A DNA stretch of 64,000 bases from Melanocharis versteri (lineage: Eukaryota; Chordata; Aves; Passeriformes; Melanocharitidae), in the NCBI GenBank assembly GCA_013397845.1, contig VZTG01003235.1:222274-286273 (forward strand). Reading direction: 5' to 3'. The translations under genes and the position numbers were made by a program. The notes under the pieces were generated by a model, which did no database searches, was not told the DNA's origin, and was given only the letters and a program-made list of their open reading frames with translations. Shown here piece after piece: positions 1 to 11,230 of this stretch (position 1 is its first letter; each line of letters begins with the position of its first letter).

Positions 1-3000
1 GAAATATGCACATGGTGATGGGCAAGGTGGAACGGGAGGGGAATGCAATAATCTGAGACAAAACAGGGGCAGAGCTCATGGAACCCAGTTCATATGAACG
101 AGATGAGTTGAAAAAACCCTGGGTTTGTTTTCTAAGGCACCATTGAGCAAACCAGCCTTTAGACGTGAAGAGTAAAAACAGACAGGTTTTATCAATACCA
201 AAAGCAAAACTTGCATGACCTTTCCAGGAAGGAGGATTTTGACGCAGGGCTCTTGCAGGACAAGATAAAATCTGCAGGTTTGAAGAGATGCTGTGGCCAC
301 ACACACTACGACTGTGCTGTGCTCCTGTGTGACTTATTCTGGTTTATAAGGGCTTTCACAGATGTTAAAATTCAGCCATCTCGCAAACCTGATCCCACCA
401 AATCACAATGCTCCACAGAAAGCACTCTCAGAGCCAGAAGGATCTCCTGCCTCCCCAAGAGCAGCCCTTCTTGAGGGTTACACATCACCCATCGCTCTCC
501 ATCATGGGCTGGAGAGCCACACCCTCACAGGAAACAAAACCCAGCAGTTCCCATCCATTTGAAGGACCCTTGCTCCTTCTCCAGAACATGCTTCCACCTC
601 GTTATTGAGAAAGTTAATAACATAGCTGACCTTGTGGAATCAGCATCATCAGTGAGATTCATTGGCAGGCAATAAACTCAAATAAATTAAACAGAATGAA
701 AATGAAATGTATCAACTTTAGCCATTCTTTTACCACAAAGCACCTTTAATCCACCGTTGTAATTCTACCTCCAGTTGTGCCTTAAATATATGTCCACAGC
801 ACATTATTTTTTCTTAGGATTATTTTTGTCTTTGCATCTTTCCCGAAAAATGAAGTCTCATCTTGTTTAATCCTTATCATATAAATACATTCAGTTTTAT
901 TACCAATAACTACACACTAATCCTATTTGGATAATTTATCGATGTTTCCAGGCTACAAAAACATAAAAAGGTATCATCTCATTTTTCACTAGTAGTATGA
1001 TATTTAAGAGGCATTTTATATTTGATTTTAAAAGCTGATTGGCCTGCTTACTTAAAAGAAGCTTGAGATTTTTTCCTTTTACTTTTTTTGCCATAAACTA
1101 AAGTAACCGTATCCATAGGCTAGTGTTGTGTTATTAATTTAAAATACAGATAAACCCCCCCCAAAAATTAAAGACAGTGCTTTCCCTTCAAACACACATG
1201 CTGCAGGACTGAGCCTGTGTTCCAGCAACTTTCTTCAGCTACAACAGAGTCAAAAGCTCCCCATGAACAGAGAACAACCCAACTTGAGAAATAGCGTTAA
1301 GTTTATTAAACTGGAAGGTAACTGTTGACACATACTTGCTTTCAAGGGGTCCTTGGCAAGAAAGTGGCAGCAGTTACAACAAATTAACAGCGTACAATAA
1401 AAGCGCCATAAACATGCAGCATACATAATAAATCCAATCAAGTCTACAAGTCACACAGATAAAAATGACAAATAGCCACTGTCTGGGAAAATAAAAAAAT
1501 ATATACATTTCTCAAACACTGCTGTTCATCATTACAACATGTTTTTGCCCCTAAATCTAAAATACAAATTAAGTGATTTTAATATGAACAGCATTGTACG
1601 TAATATATTTACTTTCCAGCCTCTCCTCTCCTTCCCCCTCCCTTCTTTTCCAGCTTGCGAAACCAGGGAAACTCCTTCAGCAAAGCGTTCTTTGGGCTGA
1701 TTTGCTTTTTAAAGATCTGTGCTGAGTTCCCAGTGTTTATACAGATGTGAGCTGAGTGATGCTCAGCAAAACACAACGAGCATCCCCGAACTGACAGAAC
1801 ACAAATACCACCGCACTTACAGCGGCTGCTGCTCCATAATTTATTGGCTGGCTGCATTAATTTCCTGCATCTAATCTGTTTCTGATTCTAGCTGCTGAGT
1901 TTGAGATCTGAAATTCGTAGCCAATGTGAGGCATTTCAAAGTTCGAGCAGCGTGCACCACATTTCAGCTCCGAAGAAGAGGCCATCCCAAAAGGGAGCAA
2001 ACGAAGGTGAATCGGGGTCCGTTCAGCATCTGGATATCTTTATTGCCAGATTTAAGAGCCTTTCTTGCTAGCAAGTAGCAACTTGGCAAGGTGCAGCTTG
2101 GAAGGCCCTGCCTGCTCTACCTGCATCAATATTCCAAAAGGAGCTGCCACAGTGGGAAGGCTCTCATAGGAGAGGGAAGATTAACAAGCTCTCATGCAAG
2201 AATAATTAAAAAACTAAATATATAAAGTGCTTCAGCTGCACAAACTCCTCCTTGTTAATCAAAGGGGGGAAACAAAAGACTTCCTTAAATATCACGTATA
2301 TGGTAAGTGTAATAACAGAAGTAAATTATAACAATTACAAGTCATTAAAGAGAGTAATTAAAAATAACTGTTTAGATAACAATGACTTTCTTGAAATCCT
2401 CATAAGAGGTTCAACTTTTTAATCACTTTTCTGCAATAACTCGCATAACTTCAGAATAATTGCAGATTTTTAATTTTTATATACTGAAAGAGCATAAAAG
2501 TGAAACCCATAAATTATATGCTAACTCCAGCTGTTAAATGTTGGCATTTTGTCTTTAAAAAAAAAAAAAGTTCAAAATCTGTTTCCTTAAACCAAGGAAA
2601 TGTGGAAAAAGGCCATCCTGCCAGTGGAAACATTCAACAGCAGAAAGCTCACGCTGCGGTTTCTTGCCGAGGCAGCAAACTTCTCTAAAAGGGAAGTTAC
2701 TGCCAACTCAAATACTGTTTGCTTTCACACCCAAGAACAAACTGTGTGCATGGTGAAGGCTTCCTGAGGGCTCAATGCAGCTGGAGCATGCTGAATAAAG
2801 GTAACTAATGTCAAAGCTACTGTAAACTTGTTCTCATTTTTCTATCAGCAAGTTCTCATCAATGAAAACAAGGCTATTATTCCCCCATCCTTCCTTTAAA
2901 AAAAAACCAAAATAACAAAAAACAAAACCAAAAACAAAACCAAGAGAAAGATGAACTTTCATTTTTATTGACCCTCGTTTTATTCCTCCAGTTTATGGTT

Positions 3001-3248
3001 TAGGGCATTTTCTTGCTGCTGTTTCTAAGCGGACAAACTTGTTTGCAAAACTTTCCCCTGCCCTTTCAGAGGACAGGTCAAGCTCAACTTCATGAGCACA
3101 ATAAAGACGAATTTCCAGGGCTGAACACAATATGCAACAAGGTTCCTCTCCCTGAGCAGGAAATGCAGAGGGAGGGTTTCAGTGCAACTTGACAAATTAG
3201 AGCCAGAAAGGCGCGCCAAAGCAAACATCATTACTGGGAGGGCTCTGC
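1..3248. other. Noncoding stretch, AT-rich, no gene seen
   Basis: No open frame over 90 codons and no recognisable domain. About 600-1120 and 2200-2480 are strongly AT-rich, with many TAAT/ATTA cores and few repeats. This texture is common in conserved noncoding DNA of vertebrates, but conservation cannot be seen in one sequence. A poly-A run lies near 2548-2560, and an A/C-only low-complexity tract lies at about 2896-2945. No promoter or polyadenylation arrangement tied to a gene is visible. Confidence 0.6.
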
Positions 3249-3480
3249 TCGAGCACAGATGACAGTTGGACGGGTGTCCTGCCCCGGCCGGCGACGGTCA
3301 CGCTACCGTTACGCAAGGCGGGCGTGCGGCTCCTCAGCCTGGCGCTCGTGGAGAGCTGGGCAACCACTGCACCCTTTGGGCAAGTCCTGCCTCCCCGTCT
3401 GCTCTGGCTGCTGCACGCCGTGCTAGAAGGGCTATCGTTTTCAAAAACATGCCTCCGAGAGATTTTTTCCCTCCTCGAGA
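3249..3480. promoter_or_regulatory. CpG-rich patch
   Basis: By hand count about 20 CpG dinucleotides fall in some 230 bases, against a background where CpG is rare over kilobases. The densest part is 3270-3355. No TATA box or Inr can be assigned and no recognisable first exon follows on either strand. It could be an orphan CpG island, an unmethylated enhancer or the promoter of an unannotated noncoding RNA. A 185-codon minus-strand frame (3197-3754) overlaps it and gives no recognisable protein; CpG and GC richness reduces stop codons there. Confidence 0.4.
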
Positions 3481-5329
3481 GTATGCCTGAAAGTTGAAAG
3501 CCCAAACTACTGCATTTAAAGAAAAGGGATTTTTTCCCCTTGCTCATCAAAGGAACCTGAGAAAGTGCGGCTATTGTGACAGAGTAAGATAATAGCAGTT
3601 TCATCGACGGTTCCACTTTGAAATCAATAGTTATATTATTTTGAAATACAATGAAGGAAGGAATTAGGATTCTTGTAACATCTAAGAAAAAACTAAACAT
3701 TATCAAATCCTGCCTTCCCTCTTCTAGCCAGCTGGCATACCCAGAATCAAACACAGTTAATCATTTAAAGGAAGAATCCTTTTCAAAGTAGAAAATCACA
3801 CCGTTTATTCCAGAACTCCTACTCAATACTATTTTTTTCTGTGTACTAGTGCCTAACACAACACACTGAAATGGCATAAGGCATAAATGCATCTTTATGA
3901 AAGAAACCATGAGATTGAGCGAGTGGCCGAGTCTACTCAGGAGTCAACTCTCTTCCTTCAGCTGAGCTCAAGATGGGGCTGAGGTGGAGTTACCACCACC
4001 CTGACCTTACCCACCTCAACGCACCCACACAGCTGTGCAAAGTTCCCTCACCTGCCTTCTGATCATTTCGCCACAAAAAAAAGGGTAAGAAACCAAAGTT
4101 ATGACACACAACATTAAGCATTAACCCCACCCTGCACATAGAACGAAAAAGCTAATCTTTCCTTTCGAAGACGGAAAGATAAAAATTGGTCAGCCCTCCT
4201 CTGATGGCAGAGCTGCAAAATAAAGATGCTTCTCTCGCCAGGCCCCTGCGATGATTGATGCTGCAGCCTCTCCCTCCTCCATCACTCCCTACCTTGTCTG
4301 GTCACTGGTGGAAAAACCAGGCAGCCACGGACACACAGGCAGATCTTGCACCTTCTCAGGCCGCAATCCTCCCGTGCCAGGCTGCTGCCAATGTCCTTGC
4401 AGCCGCCGGAAAACAGGCCACAAGGTTCAAGTTAACTGCAGAGCGTTACTACACTGAACATCTGGTCATGAATGAACGGATTGCCCACTAACTCTCAGCG
4501 TTGGGCAGCTGATGAAAAATTCAACATTTTCCTTGTTGGCACAGTTGTTTTGGAGAATTCTCTAGAGCTTCCTGAATTATATTAAGAAAATTTCACTGCA
4601 GCAATCTATATCTGTGAGAACAGCTGGTGTTGAAAGGGATCTGCTGCACTCGGTGTGCTGGGGGACCTCCTGTTGGATCATGCTACTCTTACAACATTTG
4701 TCCTTGAAAACTTAGCTCCGCCGCGAGGTCCTACAGACAGGACTGTTAAACTTAAAAACAAGCAAAAAAAAAAAACTGTTAAATTAGGAAAGGGCATCTG
4801 GGTGAGAGAAACAAGCTCTCCAGGTCAGCCAAAGACACTCAGCATCTCCACTTGCTCACGAGGCTTGGCTAAGCCAGGACAGGCTCTATTCTCTAAAACA
4901 CAATGTTATGATTTCTCGCCCCTTTCTTCCCTCTCCCAGCATTGTTTTAGTTCAGTAACAGAAATCTCCATTCTGATAAACTCTGGGTCAAACAGCTGAA
5001 ATGCCTCAATAAATTGTATAATACAGATTTTCCTCTTGCAAAGTCCCTCGCTGAACTGCTGCGTGCCAGTCACACAGATAAAAACCAGCTCCACACCATG
5101 CACTGAACTCATCTAAAACTCAAACTTGAGAAATCAACCAAGAAATCAAAGGGGGGGAAAAATAAATTCAAGCTAGAGCTCAAAAGAAATTAAAAAAAAA
5201 AAAAAAGAAGAGAGTGTTCATTTCAGGACAGCAAAATTTAAATTTTAAATCTTATAATATTTTAAAGAAATTAACTTCTTGATAGTGTGATAGTATAATA
5301 ATAAAACATGTATATCTTTTTTCTTAAGG
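3481..5329. other. Noncoding stretch, no gene seen
   Basis: Mixed-composition DNA with no CR1 similarity and no frame that looks coding. Near 3756-3768 is a GTTAATCATTTAA sequence, 11 of 13 positions of the HNF1-type palindrome GTTAATNATTAAC; alone this is weak. Short poly-A tracts occur at about 4767-4777 and 5191-5204. Confidence 0.55.
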
Positions 5330-6400
5330 AAGTGGTAAACTTAAGTCATGCTAAATTTAGGCTATTATCTATGCAGCATAAATTTCACTTCTGTGTATAA
5401 ATGCTAACTTGCATATTTCTCCATGGTAACTAAACTATGATTAAAACAACAGTGAAACCAGCCTTTAAAGCCACCTGTTTAACTAGGAACAACCTAATTT
5501 ACAAAAATACTTAAACTTAGAAATTTCATGGGAATCTAGATCACGTTTTTCCCAGTAGAAAGCTCACTTTTCCATGATCACATAATTGTAATATACTTGG
5601 CTTTGGTTGGTAATCATTTTTTCTCCTTTTTTTTTTTTTTTTTGAAACTAGTGTAATTTTTTCCTGCATTGTTCAGCCTAACACAAGTGGTATTTAAGAT
5701 TATAAAGAATAAGTCTCTAATAACCCTTTCCGAAAAGGAAGTTATTTTGCTCCTTTGAAGGGATTAATTTACCTAGAAAGTATCTTCATGTTTTACAAAA
5801 GGAACAAATGAAAGAAATGAGAAAATCCCAAACTGAAATTCCCATTAGATATGGTAAGACACCTTCAAAACTCATTTTTCTGTTGCGATACCCTTGTAAT
5901 TTACTAATGAAGAAATGGACTGTTTTTATGGGTCAAATTAAAGAAATAATTATAATACGACCCAGAATAGTAAAAGTGTAGGTACAAGCAATATTTTCTT
6001 ATTTAATTATAAAGCATAAAAATAGATTTGAATATGAATCATTTTTTAACCATAGAATTAAATTTAGTATTTAAATACTGAAAACCCCTTGAAGTAGAAA
6101 TATAATCATAATAGGTTTGGTTTGGTGTGAAATACATGACTCATATATTCATGACACATATCTAAAAATGTCTCATATTAAAACTTTATTATAATAAAAA
6201 ATTGATCACCATTTTTGTCTACTGGTTTTCACATGATGTAATACCTAAGGCCAAATCTCTGGCTTTTAAGTAATGATGAGTGAAGTAGTTTCACAGCAGC
6301 ACCTCATAAAATGTTCAGAGTCCATTGCATTTACACTTGCCCATCCAATGTCATATACAAATGTATGACGGATGCTAATTAGGTAACAATGGTATTAACA
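5330..6400. promoter_or_regulatory. AT-rich candidate conserved noncoding block
   Basis: About 1 kb of very AT-rich but non-repetitive sequence. It contains CCATGGTAAC at 5421-5430, half of an RFX X-box (GTTGCCATGGYAAC), and many homeodomain-type TAAT cores. A T17 run (5627-5643) interrupts it. There is no coding potential: stop codons are dense in all frames. The call rests on composition and motifs only; cross-species alignment would decide it. Confidence 0.3.
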
Positions 6401-8093
6401 TGATGCCTACAAAAATCAACATTAAAACCTTTCCCAGCTATTAACGGCCCTGAAAGAATGAGAGAATACAGCTCCCAAGTCATAACCCACACAGTGAGAG
6501 GAGAAGACCCACAGCGTCTGATCAGACACGAAACAAAGCCCCAGAAATTTATGAGCAGGCTGGGCTCTACACCTGGAGATCACGTCATGGAGCCCAACCA
6601 GACAAATACTGCAAAAGTTAGAGCAAGCACAGAGATGGGGCTTTCTATTTGCAGCAAGCAAACTGTAGAAATGAGAGCCCAAAAGCCACACGTGGTTTGG
6701 ACTGCCACACCAGCTCACACCAGCTCAAGCGTTTTCTCAGGTTTATTACTCTCTCACCAGTTGTACACCTGTTAATTTACCTACAGACTCTTTTTAAAGG
6801 AAAAAACATTTGTTCTAAAGGATCAATACTCTTTTTTTAAGAGAAAAAGTATTTCAGAACTCAATGTAAAGTCCACCAGATTCTCATTTGTTGCAGATGC
6901 TGTCCAAGATCACAAGAACTGAAGCACATTCAATCAAGAAAGGCAAAACAATTTTGTTCTTATCCCCAAGTTTTTTTGTTTTCTAGATCTGTCAAAATTT
7001 TGTGAAATGAACAGTTTTGTTACCTTTATGTAACCAGGGTCTCCTCTCAATTTAGTTGCTGAGGTCTCTCCATAAAATAATCAAAAAAACACACTTAAAA
7101 CTAAGTAAAACCACAAGTACTAAGCGATTTGGCAAGAAAGGCAAGAACCACAAATAACACAATGTTAAAAACTGATCAAATTTGCAATTCTGTCTGCAAA
7201 CCAGTACACTTTTCACAGCCAGATCACTGAACATCAACAGTCACCAGTCCTTCAGAAGGGAAATCATTTCCACAGAGCAAGAGAAACGTCTGTAAGTCAG
7301 GGTACACAAGTGAAGATGGGACAGGAGAACCAGGGCAGGTGAACATCCTCCAATCCCTCCTATTAATGAGAAGCTACAGAAGCAACCAGAGAGACCAAGA
7401 CATCCATAAAGTTCTCAGTGGCTCCCTATGCACAAGCCAAATAATTGGGGAAGGCAGGTCAAGTGATAGATGAACAGGGCTGGTTACAAATAACTGTGCT
7501 GGTTCTACTCATCTCGAGCCCACTGGGCCCTACACTAACACTGCACATTTTACTGCTCTGATCTGTTGCTACAGATCTCTTCCATGCTCAGAAATCAAAC
7601 CCTTGGAAAGCTGATGTGGCTCTGTTACACTAATTAAACTTTGTTTTGCACCAGAGTCCTGCATTTGCAGTGTGTGTACAGTATGTAAATTATACAAATT
7701 ACAAGAAAAGTTGATTAGCGTAATTCAAATCTCAGCGCAGTTACTAAAATTAACAGTGAATACAAATTATACAGAATCACTTCAGTGCTGCTGAGAAGCT
7801 CCTCACACAAAGCACGTTACCAAATTCACAGAAGTGGACACCAAAACAAGGAAAAACAAGCTTGAGAATATTTCAGACAACCGTTCCCAGGGAAATTTTG
7901 CCCAAAAAACTAACTCTCACCCAACCTTATTAATTCTTCATGGCTATTATTCAGGGGTGAACATTTCTGTGGTGTCTGCCTTGCTCTGTTTGCAGCTGTG
8001 ACAACCTCACTCGCAGCATTTTCTTACCATCTCACATTAGGTGAAAGAAAAAAAGGTAAATGTTCTGAATGTTCTGTAACAGTGGTAGCAGCC
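6401..8093. other. Noncoding stretch, no gene seen
   Basis: Overlapping short open frames on both strands at about 6420-6840 show no domain, no codon preference and no good splice context. The rest (6840-8093) is unremarkable AT-rich DNA without recognisable repeats. Confidence 0.55.
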
Positions 8094-8154
8094 TTTTTTT
8101 TTTTTTTNNNNNNNNNNNNNNNNNNNNNNNNNNNNNNNNNNNNNNNTTTTTTTT
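8094..8154. repeat. Poly-T tract containing an assembly gap
   Basis: Fourteen T (8094-8107), 39 N (8108-8146), then eight T (8147-8154). The gap is inside a homopolymer, so its true length and content are unknown. Translated frames crossing it show poly-K/X and are artefacts. It could be a simple poly(dT) tract or the tail of a minus-strand retrocopy, but the sequence on the 3' side of the T run shows no recognisable retrogene body. Confidence 0.9.
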
Positions 8155-9610
8155 GAACAAGAATAATGAAGCTGTTGAGATTTGAGGTTTGTCCTGCAGA
8201 TCTGTGGTATCTCACCTGGACACATCCACCCACTGCAGAGATAACACACGGCACAATACAAGAGGGAGCATTTCTGTTCCACTGGGAAGGTCCTGCTGGA
8301 GAGACCAAAATGCCCAGTTCCCTCTGTCCTGTCCAGTAACCTCTTCCTGCACTGCTCATCCTTTGACCCCCTGCCCCTCTGAGTGCTAGGCCTGAGGAGC
8401 CTCCAGCTGACTGGGCTTCTGCAACACCCGAGACACTCGTGGGAACACAAAAAGCCACCAAAGATCTTACACAACGCTGCCTTGACCTCCACATCTTTAA
8501 AACAGTAGTTGACTGCCCACGAACCTGAGCATAACCAAAGTCAAGGAGGCAGAAGTCACACAGGTAATGAAGAAATATTAGTTGTAGTCACTTAGACTTC
8601 TCCACACTAACCAGTCTGCCTGCCATTGCTCAACAGTGCAAAGCAATCCAGAACTGGTATTTCAACTTGATTTCTATCACTAAAATGTCAAGCATGAAGT
8701 TTTGACAATGAATCCGTGATGTTTGTAGCAATAAGATTTATTTCTATAGGAGAGAACAGCAAGAAGGGCTTAAAACAGGACAGAGGTAAAAAAGAAAAAA
8801 AAAAAGAAAGGCATTTCATTTGAAAGGCAGCAACATTCTAATTGTGTTGGGAGCAGGGCAAAATAACCCAAACACAAAGAACAGCAGAAAACAAAAATTC
8901 ATTTTAAAAATGCTTCTATAAAGTCTTTAGATTGAATGTGTCCAAACCGGACTTTTTGGTTATCCCAGACTCTGAGACAATAGTATTTTTCCTAGCCTGC
9001 TAGCAATGATAAAGGTCTGGATTAAACAGGAAGACAGGAAATTCAAAGTTAGCTTAAACTCTATTCATAAAAGGGGATGGGCTTACCAGTTCAGATAAAA
9101 TAATGATTTTAAAGCATTAAGAAAAATCTTAAGTCAAAATCTGATGAGAGATTCATTAAAAGGCTGCAGTAGACTTTTATTCTATTTTAATATTCTTTCC
9201 AAACTTCCTGTGCTTCAGTGGAAACCAGTATCACAGTAAGCTGCAAAACCAGGAAAGTGCCTAACCTAAAGCAGCAGCAGACTCTTCAAATAAAACCAGT
9301 TTCATGACATTTCAGCAGAATTCCCAGACCACAAGACACGTATATAAGAATTTCAGATGCTTATCAGAAGCTGTTTCTCTGAACGTTTCTCTTGCTCCCT
9401 CCCCACCACCTATCAGCCACCTGCCATGTCAAGCAAGACACAAGACATGTCTAAGCAAGACACAAAAAGACAAAGTGAAGTGTAAAGACCCCTGAAATAA
9501 ATAAGGGCAAAAGAGGTATTGAAGCTATCATTCCATCTCCCCGACTGAATATCTTGACTTTTGTGAGTTTAGATCAGAGCAATAGCTGAGAGCAACAAAA
9601 GACAAGGAAA
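8155..9610. other. Noncoding stretch, no gene seen
   Basis: AT-rich DNA with no coding frame of note. At 9427-9470 is a small imperfect tandem duplication in which the AAGCAAGACACAA core occurs twice, suggesting replication slippage. The CR1 fragment follows immediately. Confidence 0.5.
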
Positions 9611-9729
9611 GATGTGGATGGGGCTCTGAGTAACCTGGTCTAGTGGAATGTTTCACTGCCCATAGCAGGGGTTGGGAAGTGAGTGATCTTTAAGGTCCCT
9701 TCCAACAGAAACAATTCCATGATCCTATG
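9611..9729 (+). mobile_element. CR1 LINE, 3'-end fragment
   Basis: The segment reads as the terminal part of an avian CR1 element in plus orientation: GGATGGGGCTCTGAGTAACC, CTGGTCTAGTGG, then TTTAAGGTCCCTTCCAAC and a degraded end ATTCCATGATCCTATG. CR1 copies are usually 5'-truncated and end in a short ATTCTRTG-type repeat rather than poly-A, which fits. It shares CTGGTCTAGTGGAA-type text with the copy at 32250-32442, so both may come from related subfamilies. It has no coding capacity. Confidence 0.92.
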
Positions 9730-10859
9730 CTGTCTTCAGAATTCACCCATCACTATAGATCGCTTCACAAATATTGATGTCAATAGCTACCAATAATGAA
9801 CAGTATAATATCCAACAGACAAATAGATGCACATCACAATTTCAGCTGAAGCTGGACCTAAACCACTCATGCCTCCAAACACATCAGCAGCTGGCACAGA
9901 CAATTGACCATGGCCCAACACAACGGTGTGAGCAGTTGGAAGATGCTCTGGCAAGCATGAGGTCCTGAGGAGGACGTGTGGTGGTGGGAAGTCTGCACGG
10001 AGAGGTGGTGGGGGAAAGCAGCCAGAGCCACACAACTGCACAACAAGACACGAACACGAAAAAAGCCAAGAGACTGCGCGGCGTGAGGACCGGGAAAGGC
10101 ATTGTAACAGCATTCCCATGGGACAGGGGCTGGCCACAGCTCCTCGGCAAACACAGCCAAGCCGCTCAGTGCAAAAGTTCAGAGCTACAGCACAAATTAT
10201 TTCCTCCTTAATTGCCCTTTCTTAGGCTTTGCCCCTCACTTCCCCACAGCCAGCACACAATGTTAGGGCCACATTCAGCAGCTGCTCTGTGCCCCCATCC
10301 ATTCTGGAAGGACGTGTGAAGACCAGCCTCTGCAGAGGGATAGAGGCAACCCACCCCCCAGCTTGACTTTGATGGAGTTATGCTGATTTACACTGATATT
10401 CTGCCTGCATCAAAACAATTAATATTCCAGTTGCTTTTGCTGTTGTCAATCACCTCAGTAAACCCTCTTCTTTCAAAGACCTGAGATCCTTTGACTTAAC
10501 ATGATCTTGAGCTGTTTTCATGGAATTCGAGCTTTTCAAGTCATCCACTCCATTTCAGCATAATTATTTCCTTTAAACATCCACTTTAGTAGCACGAGCA
10601 ATTTTGAACTTTTTATGCTGTCTAAATTCAAACACAAATTTGTACACAACAATAAAACTCGCCGCTAATTTGTCATGCTCCTCTGAGCAACTGTGTCACT
10701 CACACCAAGAACCACTGACTGTGGTGTTCGGAGCTTTCGTTCCTATTTCACATCACTCAATTGTGCCTTCTGTAGAAAAGCTTTTAACAACCACATCTGG
10801 TCTTTAATAAATCACTGCACTTTGTCTTCCTGCCAAAACTCCTCCTTTATCTAACTTAC
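9730..10859. other. Noncoding stretch, no gene seen
   Basis: Several overlapping open frames of 64-116 codons lie on both strands at about 9774-10211. None resembles a known protein, and simultaneous openness on both strands argues against coding. No repeat or RNA gene is recognised. Confidence 0.5.
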
Positions 10860-11230
10860 ATCTTCATGATGAGATAGGAAATCACACATTATGGTGGTGA
10901 CAAACAATTGTAATTATGTCATTAGTAGCCATTTAGTCTACAAAGGTTCTCAAAAAGGAAATATAATGCACAATAAGAAATATAGGATAATACATTGATC
11001 ACAGTTCTAATCCGCTTTTTACTTCCCAAGTGTAAAAAGCTGGCATAATTCATGGGCACAGCAGGCAGTAATAGTATACCACTTTATGAACTATGCAGCT
11101 ATTTTATTCCTCTATCTACTTAAAAATAAAAAAGCTTTTAATAGCTTGATTTAGACATAGAAGTTATTTATGATGCTTCACTGATTATAATATTTATTTA
11201 TTTAACTTTCCATGGAAGTGATTCTTTCTG
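10860..11230. promoter_or_regulatory. Candidate enhancer-like noncoding block (SOX/homeodomain sites)
   Basis: Non-repetitive AT-rich block with closely spaced candidate sites: ACAAT (10904-10908, SOX type) next to TAATTA (10911-10916, homeodomain type), followed by ATTAG, CATTTAG and several AATAATA/TTATGAT cores. Clusters like this are typical of developmental enhancers, but single motifs are common by chance in AT-rich DNA. No open frame crosses it. Confidence 0.35.

Noticed and set aside
3197..3754. 185-codon minus-strand frame
   Set aside because: It overlaps the CpG-rich patch, which lacks stop codons by composition; its protein is unrecognised and a plus-strand frame overlaps it.
8024..8494. 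Two minus-strand frames of about 150 codons crossing N bases
   Set aside because: They are joined only by the N gap and poly-lysine from the homopolymer.
8505..8562. 58-nt segment between an acceptor-like AAAACAG and donor CACAG|GTAATG on the plus strand
   Set aside because: All three frames contain stops, so it is not a coding exon; listed as a control for how often splice-like pairs arise by chance.
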